From NCBI GenBank assembly GCA_945952415.1, contig CAMFIF010000001.1, positions 186,001-250,000 on the forward strand: a DNA stretch of 64,000 nt, written 5' to 3'. Below, in pieces: positions 57,192 to 64,000 of the stretch. Origin of the DNA: an uncultured Rhizobium sp. Its GTDB lineage: Bacteria; Pseudomonadota; Alphaproteobacteria; Rhizobiales; Rhizobiaceae. The position numbers and the translations under genes are program-made. The notes below the pieces were generated by a model, which saw only the letters and a list, made by a program, of their open reading frames with translations, was not told where the DNA came from and ran no database searches. Positions within the stretch are counted from its first letter, which is position 1. Every line of letters begins with the position of its first letter.

Positions 57192-57208
57192 TTTAGAATG
57201 CTTCGAGA
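57192..57208. promoter_or_regulatory. Candidate iron control element (Irr box)
   Basis: TTTAGAA-TGC-TTCGAGA matches the rhizobial ICE consensus (TTTAGAA-N3-TTCTAAA) perfectly in the left arm and at five of seven positions in the right arm. It lies 78 bases upstream of the first imelysin gene, inside an AT-rich intergenic stretch that also has TAAACT/AGTTTA as inverted repeats. Confidence 0.55.
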
Positions 57209-57210
57209 CT

Positions 57211-58500
57211 TCAGGCCTTGCGCTGCATGAGGCAGAAGAAGAAGCCGTCCGTATCGGTGGAGGCGGGGGTGAGCGTCAGCGTCTTTCCGTCACGGCTATG
57301 GGGCCGGGCGCCGGCCCTGGCGAAGAGGCGGTCCCAGATCTCCATGGCCGGAAGGATGGAGAATTCCGGATTGCGAGCGGCAAAGCCCGCGACCTGATGT
57401 TCGTTTTCCTGCGGCAGCACCGAGCAGGTCACATAGACCAGATGACCGCCGGGCCGGACGAAGGCCGCCGCCTGGGTAAGCGCCTCGTCCTGCTGGGCCA
57501 GCCGCTCTTCGAGGTTCTTCTCGGTCAGCCGCCACTTGGTGTCCGGCCGCCGCCGCCAGGTGCCGGTGCCGGTGCAGGGGGCATCGACCAGAACCCGGTC
57601 GAGCTTGCCCTGAAGGGCCTGCAGGTCGCGCCGGTCGTCATGCACCTGCACATTGCGCGTTCCGGCCCGCTTCAGCCGCTCGATGATCGGCGCCAGACGC
57701 TTGCGGTCCGCATCATAGGCGTGGATCTGGCCCTTGTTGTTCATCGCTGCCGCCATCGCAAGCGTCTTCCCGCCGCCGCCGGCGCAGTAATCCAGCACCT
57801 GTTCGCCTTCCTGCGGGGAGGAAAGATCGGCAACGATCTGCGACCCTTCGTCCTGCACTTCGAACCAGCCTTTCTGGAACGAAAGCTCGGCCGTGACGTT
57901 TGGAAGTCTGGAAGGGCCTTCGCCGGCCGGTATCCGGATGCCGTTGCGGGCGATATGGGCGGGAAGCGCACCCGCCCGCTCCAGTGCCTTGACCACCTTG
58001 TCGCGGCTCGCCTTCAGCGTATTGGCGCGCAGGTCGAGGGTGGGCCGACCGGCAAGGGCCTGGGCTTCCGCAAGCCATGCTTCTCCGAAAGCTTCGGTGA
58101 AGGCGGGCACGACCCATTCGGGAATGTCGCCCTGCACGGGGGCAGGGGCATCCGAAAGGTCGCGGCTTGAAAAGGCGGATAGAGAGGCGGCCGAAAGGGG
58201 CGGCGGCGCGAATTTGTCACCGTCGAGTTCGGCGGCAAGGCCATCCGGCGTCATGCCCCACTGGCGCAGAAGCACCGCATAGGCCAGCGCCACGGGGCCG
58301 TCGTCATCCATGAGCCAGGCGTGGGAAAGACGCATGCGAAGCGCGTCGTAAACGATATTGCCGATCGCCGCGCGGTCGCCGGAACCGGCAAAACGGTGGT
58401 TCAGGCCCCAGTCCTTGAGCGCGTCCGCCACGGGACGCCGGCGGGTTTCGATATCGGTCAGAACCTCGATGGCTCCCGCGAGCCGTCCACCCAAACGCAT
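57211..58500 (-). CDS. rsmB: RsmB/NOP family rRNA cytosine-5 methyltransferase
   Basis: A 429-residue SAM-dependent methyltransferase that modifies a cytosine of 16S rRNA. The nucleophilic and release cysteines are in DAPCTGTGTWRRRPD and VTCSVLPQENEHQV. An N-terminal NusB-like extension precedes the Rossmann core (LDYCAGGGGKTLAMA). It ends two bases from the ICE-like site. Confidence 0.9.
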   Translation of the reverse strand: MRLGGRLAGAIEVLTDIETRRRPVADALKDWGLNHRFAGSGDRAAIGNIVYDALRMRLSHAWLMDDDGPVALAYAVLLRQWGMTPDGLAAELDGDKFAPPPLSAASLSAFSSRDLSDAPAPVQGDIPEWVVPAFTEAFGEAWLAEAQALAGRPTLDLRANTLKASRDKVVKALERAGALPAHIARNGIRIPAGEGPSRLPNVTAELSFQKGWFEVQDEGSQIVADLSSPQEGEQVLDYCAGGGGKTLAMAAAMNNKGQIHAYDADRKRLAPIIERLKRAGTRNVQVHDDRRDLQALQGKLDRVLVDAPCTGTGTWRRRPDTKWRLTEKNLEERLAQQDEALTQAAAFVRPGGHLVYVTCSVLPQENEHQVAGFAARNPEFSILPAMEIWDRLFARAGARPHSRDGKTLTLTPASTDTDGFFFCLMQRKA

Positions 58501-58578
58501 CTTTCGATCTCCAGATTATCCGTTCGGGTGGTAGCGGCAGATGGCCGCAAGAGCAAGGCTTCTCGGCAGAATGCTGCC

Positions 58579-58935
58579 TTAGCCGAGGATTTCGTAGCAC
58601 ACCTTGGCGGTGCCCGAGGAGATCATGCCCAGATTGCGGGCGGCTGCCTTGGAGACATCCAGCACCCGGCCCCTGACGAAGGGACCGCGATCATTGATGC
58701 GCACGACCACGCTCTTGCCGTTGCGCCGGTTGGTCACCTTGACCTTGGTTCCGAAACGCAGCGAACGATGCGCCGCCGTCAGCTGCGACGCGTTCATCCG
58801 CTCGCCGGAAGCCGTGCGCGAACCGAGAGCATACCAGGAAGCGCCACCGCAGCCGGCGGCATCGGCACCCTGAGGCACCATCATCAGGGAAGAGGCCAGA
58901 GCACAGGCGGCGAAGGAAATCCGAAACTTAAGCAA
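58579..58935 (-). CDS. rlpA: RlpA-like septal ring lytic transglycosylase
   Basis: A 118-residue secreted protein with a signal peptide and a single double-psi beta-barrel domain: [18 protein letters not shown], and [22 protein letters not shown]. RlpA cuts naked glycan strands at the septum; this form lacks the SPOR domain seen in longer RlpA. The start is a TTG at 58935 with AAGGGA upstream, since no ATG is in frame. It lies 300 bases from a perfect CtrA-type box. Confidence 0.85.
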   Translation of the reverse strand: MLKFRISFAACALASSLMMVPQGADAAGCGGASWYALGSRTASGERMNASQLTAAHRSLRFGTKVKVTNRRNGKSVVVRINDRGPFVRGRVLDVSKAAARNLGMISSGTAKVCYEILG

Positions 58936-59334
58936 TACGAGTTGTCCCTTTATTTCCCGCTCGGGGCGGATTGGCGTCAGGTCGGGATGGTTAAGGGACG
59001 TTCAAAAATGGCGAAAACGTGCAAAATCCAATCACGGAATGTTACAGTGTGTAATATTTCTTGGGGTCCGCTAAGGTCCGGGAGAACACGGTTTCCAGCT
59101 CGCTCTCCGAAAGAGTCATATGAATCAATGCTTCGTTAAGGACCCTTTATATGCATCCAGGCTCACGGATCGGCTCACGAAGGAAGGTGAAATAATTTTC
59201 CAATTTCACGCTATGGAACCGCGAAAAGGCACGGTTAACACGGTATTAACCCTGTTTCGGCGTGAAAATTCCTCCGCGGAAGGCCCGATTCCCCCGTTTC
59301 TATTCCAGGACCCGGGAAAAAAGGCAGTGCGCTC
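58936..59334. other. Long intergenic region upstream of rlpA
   Basis: This 399-base gap separates the TTG start of rlpA from the stop of the SDR gene. I see no protein gene, RNA or repeat in it except the CtrA-type box at 59235-59250. A 91-codon frame starting at 59120 has no ribosome site and is not called. Confidence 0.5.
59235..59250 (+). promoter_or_regulatory. Candidate CtrA-binding box
   Basis: TTAA-N7-TTAAC matches the full CtrA recognition sequence exactly (TTAA, CACGGTA, TTAAC). CtrA is the cell-cycle master regulator of alphaproteobacteria. It lies in the region before rlpA but 300 bases from the start codon, farther than usual. Confidence 0.5.
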
Positions 59335-60207
59335 TCAGTCCTTCTGCCACCCGTCGCGGAAAAGCTGGGCGAGAGATGCCCGGTATTCGGGATAGTGAAA
59401 CTCGAACCCGGTCGCCTTCAGCTTGGCATTCGAGACCCGCTGGTTCTTGCCGTAGAAAGAGCGCGCCATGGGGGAGAGTTCCGCCGTCGCAAAGTCCTGC
59501 TCCGGTGGCGGTGTCACGCCCATCAGCCGGGCGGCTTCCGTTACCACGTCCTGCGGCGGGGCGGGCTCGTCGTCGGTTACATTATAGATGCCGCCGAGGC
59601 CCTTATGGGCGAGATGCAGGCTTGCCCGGCCTATATCCTCCACCCGGATCCGGTTGAAGACCTGGCCCGGCTTCACCAGCCGGCGCGCCGTGCCCTGGGC
59701 GAGATTGATGAAGGTGTTGCGCCCCGGCCCATAAATGCCCGACAGCCGCAGGATGGCGACGGGAAGCGAGGCCTCGCGGCCGAGCGCCAGCCATTCCTCT
59801 TCCGCCACCAGCCGTTCCGCGCCGCGCGCGGCCTCCGGCTTGCACACCGTCTCCTCGGTCACCCAACCGCCGCCGTGATCGCCATAGACACCGACGGTCG
59901 AGAGATAACCGATCCATTGCAGGCGGGGCGCAAGCGCGTGGATCCTGCCCGCAAGCAGCGCCGGCAGGGCATCCCCCTCCGGCCCCGGCGAGACCGACTG
60001 CACGAGATGGGTCGCCTCCGACAGCGCCCCGAGAAGAGCATCGGTCAGGGTCTGGCCGTCATAGAGGAGCGGGGAAATCCCGGCTTTTGAAAGCCCGGTC
60101 TGCTTTTCGGCGCTGCGCGTCGTGCCTGTGGCGGTAAAGCCCGCCTGCAGGAAGGCTTTTGCAATGGCCTTGCCGGAATAGCCCGCGCCAAAAATCATCA
60201 GCTTCAT
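59335..60207 (-). CDS. NAD-dependent epimerase/dehydratase-like (extended SDR, YeeZ-type)
   Basis: A 290-residue extended SDR with the nucleotide motif FGAGYSGKAIA (GxGxxG type) at the N-terminus and STVGVYGDHGG in place of the catalytic region. It lacks a clear YxxxK (the YGDHG motif replaces it), as in the YeeZ-like group whose activity is unknown. It overlaps queG by four bases (ATGA). Confidence 0.85.
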   Translation of the reverse strand: MKLMIFGAGYSGKAIAKAFLQAGFTATGTTRSAEKQTGLSKAGISPLLYDGQTLTDALLGALSEATHLVQSVSPGPEGDALPALLAGRIHALAPRLQWIGYLSTVGVYGDHGGGWVTEETVCKPEAARGAERLVAEEEWLALGREASLPVAILRLSGIYGPGRNTFINLAQGTARRLVKPGQVFNRIRVEDIGRASLHLAHKGLGGIYNVTDDEPAPPQDVVTEAARLMGVTPPPEQDFATAELSPMARSFYGKNQRVSNAKLKATGFEFHYPEYRASLAQLFRDGWQKD

Positions 60208-61349
60208 TCAGGTCTCTCCCATTCCTCGATGACCGAAGCATCCTGTTCGGACATGCGTTGTGCCTCAAAGCGGCTGGTGGCGGAAGGGCCGATCAGCCGG
60301 CGGAGCGCCCAGACCGCCATTCCCCGGACGACCGGAGACGGATCCTCAAGACATTGCGCTACCGGATCGACAAGCGCGGCCCGCCCCGAATTGCCTGCCG
60401 CAATCAGCACATTGCGAATGAAGCGATCGCGCCCGATGCGCTTGACCGGCGATCCCGAGAAAAAGGCGCGGAAACTCGGGTCGTCGAGCCGGAGCAGTTC
60501 GGCGATCTCCGGCTCCTGCAGATCCTCCCGCGCCCGAAGCTTCGCCTCCCGAGCCGTCACCGCAAACTTGTTCCACGGACAGGCCGCAAGACAGTCGTCA
60601 CAGCCATAGATCCGGTTGCCGAAGAGCGGCCGCAGGTCGGGATCGATCGGCCCCTTGTGCTCGATGGTCAGATAGGAAATGCAGCGCCGCGCATCGATCC
60701 GGTAGGGGGCCGGAAAGGCATTCGTCGGACAGGCATCAAGACAGGCATGGCAGCGCCCGCAATGGTCCGTCTCCGGCTCATCTGGTACAAGCGCTTCGGT
60801 TGTGAAGATCGAGCCGAGAAACAGCCAGGAACCGAAATCCCGGCTGACGAGATTGGTGTGCTTGCCCTGCCAGCCGAGCCCGGCGGCGGCCGCCAGCGGC
60901 TTTTCCATTACCGGCGCGGTATCGACGAAAACCTTCACATCCGCGCCGGCACGGGCGGCAAAGCGCGTGGCGATTTCCTTCAGCCGGCCCTTGATGATGT
61001 CGTGATAATCCCGGTTGCGCGCATAGACGGAAACATGGGCGCGGTCTTTCTTCTCCTGGAGAACGCGGGGGTCATGATCCGGCCCGTAATTGAGGCCCAG
61101 CATGACGATGCTTCGGACCTCCCGCCAGAGATTGAGCGGGCTTGCCCGCCTCTCCTCGGTTTCCGGCATCCAATCCATGGTGCCGTGATACCCGGCGGCG
61201 ATGAAGGCTCTCAGCCTTGCGGCCGCTTCGGGAATGCGGTCCGGCAGGGTAATGCGGCAGAGGTCGAAGCCCTGCCGCTCCGCCTCGGCCTTGAGAAAGG
61301 CGGTGAGCTTTTCCGCCCGTGCCCGGCTGCCGGTTGAACCGCCCGCCAT
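60204..61349 (-). CDS. queG: Epoxyqueuosine reductase
   Basis: Last step of queuosine tRNA modification, reducing epoxyqueuosine in tRNA with cobalamin and two 4Fe-4S clusters. The 381-residue product has both clusters: CGRCHACLDACPTNAF and CDDCLAACPWNKF, and the N-terminal cobalamin-binding region with LGLNYGPDHD. It is followed by a coupled SDR gene and preceded by a GST gene 12 bases upstream on the same strand. Confidence 0.96.
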   Translation of the reverse strand: MAGGSTGSRARAEKLTAFLKAEAERQGFDLCRITLPDRIPEAAARLRAFIAAGYHGTMDWMPETEERRASPLNLWREVRSIVMLGLNYGPDHDPRVLQEKKDRAHVSVYARNRDYHDIIKGRLKEIATRFAARAGADVKVFVDTAPVMEKPLAAAAGLGWQGKHTNLVSRDFGSWLFLGSIFTTEALVPDEPETDHCGRCHACLDACPTNAFPAPYRIDARRCISYLTIEHKGPIDPDLRPLFGNRIYGCDDCLAACPWNKFAVTAREAKLRAREDLQEPEIAELLRLDDPSFRAFFSGSPVKRIGRDRFIRNVLIAAGNSGRAALVDPVAQCLEDPSPVVRGMAVWALRRLIGPSATSRFEAQRMSEQDASVIEEWERPE

Positions 61350-61361
61350 CGGCGCGGGCTC

Positions 61362-62054
61362 TCAGAAATCCAGATCGGCGTAATGCGAAACCGGCGTCAG
61401 CCCGCGCACGCGATCATTGAGGAGGGGACGGAAGGACGGCCGCGATTTCACCCGCTGATACCAGTCCTTGACCAGCGGGCTTTCGTTCCAGTCGATCTCG
61501 CCCAGATAATCCAGCACGGAAAGCCCGGCTGCGGCGGCCAGATCCGCATAGCTCATCCGCTCGCCGGCCAGCCACTGGCGGGAGCCCGCAAGCCAGGTGA
61601 GATATTTCATGTGCTGGCGAATATTGGCGCGCGCGGTGCGCAGCACCTTGGAATCGGGCGCACCGCCACCCTGGTCGGCGGTCATCTGCAGCTTGAAGGC
61701 CCGCTCGCGGGCAAGCGGCCGCGTCACGTCCTGCTCCATCTTCACCAGGAACCACTCGGTGAGGCGGCGGATTTCCGCTCGCTGGAAAGGGTCTTCGGCC
61801 AGAAGCCGCCGATCGCGCTTCAGCACGCCATGCGTCTCGTCCAGATATTCCGAGATAACCGTTGCGCCGCAGAGCGCCCGCATGCTGTCATCCACATAAA
61901 CAGGCAGCGTGCCGGCCGGATTGAGCGCCAGAAAATCACGGCGCTTCTCCCAGGGCTGCTCCTCGATCAGATCCACCTGGTAATTGTATTCCGTCAAGAT
62001 CAGGCGGACGAAGCGCGATGCTGATGACATCGGGTGATGATAGAGCGTTGGCAT
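61362..62054 (-). CDS. Glutathione S-transferase family protein
   Basis: A 230-residue GST with an N-terminal thioredoxin fold ([43 protein letters not shown]) and a helical C-terminal domain ([19 protein letters not shown]). The ATG at 62054 fits the family start; upstream frame is not protein-like. It is first in a transcript with queG and the SDR. Confidence 0.93.
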   Translation of the reverse strand: MPTLYHHPMSSASRFVRLILTEYNYQVDLIEEQPWEKRRDFLALNPAGTLPVYVDDSMRALCGATVISEYLDETHGVLKRDRRLLAEDPFQRAEIRRLTEWFLVKMEQDVTRPLARERAFKLQMTADQGGGAPDSKVLRTARANIRQHMKYLTWLAGSRQWLAGERMSYADLAAAAGLSVLDYLGEIDWNESPLVKDWYQRVKSRPSFRPLLNDRVRGLTPVSHYADLDF

Positions 62055-62198
62055 GGATACTCGAGAAAATCCGTTTGTCCCCAGAGCTTTGCGCGCATCG
62101 GCGCCTCTGGTCATAAAGGGTTCAGCAAAGCTATAGGTCGTTGTATCTCGCAACACAAGCGAATCAGCCGTTTTCACCATGTTTCAAAAGGAAAATGC

Positions 62199-63005
62199 AT
62201 GGCAGACCAATCCATCATCAGTGCGCTCGTGCTGGGCCTCATCGAAGGGCTTACCGAGTTCATCCCGGTTTCCTCTACGGCGCACGTGCTGCTGGCAGAG
62301 CATTTCCTTGGCTTCACCTCGCCGGGCAACACGTTCCCGGTGCTGATTCAGCTGGGCGCGATCCTCGCCATCCTGCTCGTCTATTTCCGCAAGCTGTGGG
62401 AAATCGCCACTGCGCTCCCCTCGAGCCCCATTGCCCGCCGCTTCGTCGTCACGGTGCTGGTGGCCTTTCTTCCCGCCGCCATCATCGGCGCGATCGCCCA
62501 TGATTTCATCAAGCGGGTGCTCTTTGAAACTCCGGCGCTCATCTGCGTGGTGCTGATCGTCGGCGGCGTGATCCTGCTCGTCGTCGACCGCATGACCTTC
62601 AAGCCGAAATACCGCAACATCATGGATTATCCGCCGTCGCTTGCCTTCAAGATCGGGCTTTTCCAGTGCCTCGCGATGATACCCGGCACCTCCCGTTCCG
62701 GTGCCACCATCGTCGGCGCGCTCCTCATGGGGGCGGACAAGCGCTCGGCTGCGGAATTCTCCTTCTTCCTCGCCATGCCCACCATGGTCGGCGCCTTCGC
62801 GCTCGACCTCTACAAGAACCGCCACGTGATGACCTTCGACGGCGCGTCGCTGATCGCGGTCGGCTTCATCACGGCCTTCATTTCGGCGCTCTTCGTCGTG
62901 CGCTCGCTTCTCGATTTTGTGTCCAGGCGGGGCTACGGCGTCTTTGCCTGGTGGCGCATTGCCGTGGGCATCGCGGGTCTTGCGGGCCTCTTCCTCGTCC
63001 ACTGA
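62199..63005 (+). CDS. uppP: Undecaprenyl-diphosphatase
   Basis: A 268-residue polytopic inner-membrane enzyme (BacA) that turns undecaprenyl diphosphate to the monophosphate for reuse in cell-envelope synthesis. The family signatures are [16 protein letters not shown] near residue 20 and [17 protein letters not shown] in the middle. The ATG at 62199 has AAGG nine bases upstream. It is divergent from the GST operon and ends at a strong terminator. It shares the lipid carrier used by the two glycan modules elsewhere in the window. Confidence 0.97.
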   Translation: MADQSIISALVLGLIEGLTEFIPVSSTAHVLLAEHFLGFTSPGNTFPVLIQLGAILAILLVYFRKLWEIATALPSSPIARRFVVTVLVAFLPAAIIGAIAHDFIKRVLFETPALICVVLIVGGVILLVVDRMTFKPKYRNIMDYPPSLAFKIGLFQCLAMIPGTSRSGATIVGALLMGADKRSAAEFSFFLAMPTMVGAFALDLYKNRHVMTFDGASLIAVGFITAFISALFVVRSLLDFVSRRGYGVFAWWRIAVGIAGLAGLFLVH

Positions 63006-63018
63006 GATTCACAAAAAC

Positions 63019-63050
63019 AAAAGGCCGGTTCAACAGACCGGCCTTTTCAA
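63019..63050 (+). terminator. Rho-independent terminator of uppP
   Basis: A perfect 11-bp stem (AAAAGGCCGGT with ACCGGCCTTTT, seven-base loop) begins 13 bases after the stop. Its A-run and T-run make it effective in both directions, so it may also serve the small gene on the other strand. Confidence 0.92.
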
Positions 63051-63111
63051 TGGACATGACCTCTTCCCGAGCCGCGAAAGGCGCGATCCTTCAGGAAGGG
63101 AGGTCAGTAGA

Positions 63112-63276
63112 CTATTCTGCAACCTTGACGGGGATGGAGCCGGTCACGCAGGGGTCGACCCCATAGGCCGGGCTGCATTCCGGGCTGCCGGCAACCACGG
63201 TGCCGGGGGCAAGGAAGGAACCAGCGATTACAACGAGTGCCGCACACGCGAAAAACAGTGCGATGGACTTGCCCAT
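63112..63276 (-). CDS. Small secreted protein, 54 residues, unknown function
   Basis: A 54-residue product with an N-terminal hydrophobic segment (MGKSIALFFACAALVVIAGS) and a likely signal-peptidase site near TVVAGS; the mature part is short, with two cysteines (SPECSPAYGVDPCVTGS) that could form a disulphide bond. AGAGG lies eight bases before the ATG. It ends ahead of the uppP terminator on the other strand. No family is recognised. Confidence 0.7.
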   Translation of the reverse strand: MGKSIALFFACAALVVIAGSFLAPGTVVAGSPECSPAYGVDPCVTGSIPVKVAE

Positions 63277-63451
63277 GAAAGTGCCTCTTGGTCGATTTTT
63301 TTTCGGATGACGTTTTGCCGATTCCCCGTCGGCTTCGCGCGGTTATTAGTATTAACAGTTTCCGACAGCAATAGAAGACTTTGCTAAACCTACGGTTAAC
63401 AAGACACTGACAATTCGATTGTGGCCGGTTTGCAGCATTTTAATGCAAGAA

Positions 63452-63478
63452 CGGCCGCGGCGGTTCCGCCAGCGGCCG
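63452..63478 (-). terminator. GC-rich hairpin after the NDUFA9-like gene
   Basis: On the minus strand CGGCCGC and GCGGCCG pair around an inner GGCGG/CCGCC, about 60 bases after the stop codon at 63540. The following T-tract is weak (TTCTTGCATT), so termination efficiency is uncertain. Confidence 0.5.
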
Positions 63479-63539
63479 AAAAAGGCTTTTATTCCAAGGA
63501 GTCCCGGCAAAAATCCGGGCATGGGCGTTAAACGGCCTT

Positions 63540-64000
63540 TCAGGCCGCCTTGCCGGAGCCGGTGAACTGCCCTTCCGGACGATATTGAACCAGGTAGGAG
63601 GGCAGCACCGCACTCGGGATGGCCGGGGTGATGCCAATGCCCTTCAGGGTCCGGCCTTCCTTTTCGGCGGCTTCCGAAACCACATTGTCCGACTTCAGCA
63701 GCGTCACCTGGTCGGGCGTGATCGGCGCATCGACGAAGGGGATGAGCCCCGCCACCGAGCCCATCAGCGAAGCGAAGCCGAAGGGCAGGGATACGAAGGA
63801 ACGCTTGCGCTCGGTCACCTCGAGCATCAGTTCCAGGCACTCGCGGAACGAGAGAACTTCCGGGCCGCCGAGCTCGTAAACCGTGCCGGCCTTCAGCTGG
63901 CCCTCGACGGCGCGGGCAACAGTTTCGGCCACATCCTCGACATAGACCGGCTGGAACTTCGTCTTGCCCCCTCCCACGAGCGGCAGCACCGGCATGGTGC
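63540..64000 (-). CDS. Complex I NDUFA9-like NAD-dependent epimerase family protein, N-terminus outside window
   Basis: The visible 153 residues are the C-terminal half of an atypical SDR related to the NDUFA9 subunit of complex I, common in alphaproteobacteria. LPLVGGGKTKFQPVYVEDVAE and YELGGPEVLSFRECLELM are hallmark segments. The frame stays open to the right edge, so the nucleotide-binding N-terminus is beyond it. Its role in bacteria (NAD(P)H binding, quinone biosynthesis or complex I assembly) is unsettled. Confidence 0.85.
   Translation of the reverse strand, partial: TMPVLPLVGGGKTKFQPVYVEDVAETVARAVEGQLKAGTVYELGGPEVLSFRECLELMLEVTERKRSFVSLPFGFASLMGSVAGLIPFVDAPITPDQVTLLKSDNVVSEAAEKEGRTLKGIGITPAIPSAVLPSYLVQYRPEGQFTGSGKAA

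Noticed and set aside
59120-59395. 91-codon frame in the gap before rlpA
   Set aside because: No ribosome site, overlaps the 3' end of the SDR gene, and no recognisable protein features.

Overview
The window is about 64 kb of high-GC, gene-dense chromosomal DNA from an alphaproteobacterium, most likely a member of the Rhizobiaceae (order Hyphomicrobiales). The evidence is the lysine-type EF-P with epmA/epmB beside it, an aminoacyl:carrier-protein ligase of the Bradyrhizobium/Agrobacterium type, a 57-kb position sequence matching an Irr (ICE) half-palindrome, and a perfect CtrA-type box. I saw no tRNA, rRNA, CRISPR array, insertion sequence, integrase or phage gene. Genes are mostly intact and packed in short operons; only the first (gabT) and last (NDUFA9-like) genes are cut by the window edges.

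Layout. 1-2.4 kb: gabT-gabD (GABA or 5-aminovalerate use). 2.4-7.1 kb: a PAP2-type membrane phosphatase and a three-gene membrane set (UbiA-type prenyltransferase with a decayed HAD domain, large GT-C-like membrane protein, SMR/ArnE-like small membrane protein) that looks like a lipid-linked sugar pathway. 7.2-10.1 kb: efp with divergent epmA-epmB. 10.3-16.1 kb: a tightly packed five-gene operon (acyl carrier protein, acyl-CoA dehydrogenase homologue, amino acid:carrier-protein ligase, DUF1839 protein, GH2 beta-mannosidase-like enzyme); this is the best candidate for an undescribed system. 16.1-24 kb: a PAS-GGDEF-degenerate-EAL protein, a 975-residue kinase/LytM-like/aminotransferase fusion, a 63-residue protein and a chemoreceptor.

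24.1-34 kb: a lysine/pipecolate catabolic block: AsnC-like ligand-binding protein and LysR regulator, then hglS, a D-2-hydroxyglutarate dehydrogenase-like FAD/Fe-S protein, amaA, amaB and an aminotransferase. Together they can take L-pipecolate through piperideine-6-carboxylate, 2-aminoadipate, 2-oxoadipate and D-2-hydroxyglutarate to 2-oxoglutarate. 34.1-38.4 kb: YigZ/IMPACT protein, small proteins, an aminotransferase and a Gfo/Idh/MocA oxidoreductase. 38.4-41.8 kb: GtrA, GT2 and a divergent GT-C-like protein, a second lipid-linked glycan module.

41.9-51.6 kb: housekeeping and metabolic genes (xseA, flavodoxin-fold reductase, ProC-like reductase, M29 aminopeptidase, AraC regulator with DMT transporter, SDR, guaA, purine nucleosidase, thioesterase). 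51.7-57.2 kb: TspO and an iron-linked operon (imelysin, di-haem oxidase, imelysin, DUF1513) with a candidate Irr box upstream. 57.2-64 kb: rsmB, rlpA with a candidate CtrA box upstream, an SDR, queG, a GST, uppP, a 54-residue secreted protein and the truncated NDUFA9-like gene. Starts were chosen from ribosome-binding sites and family length where possible; alternatives are given in the entries. All functional names come from motif reading, not from database searches.
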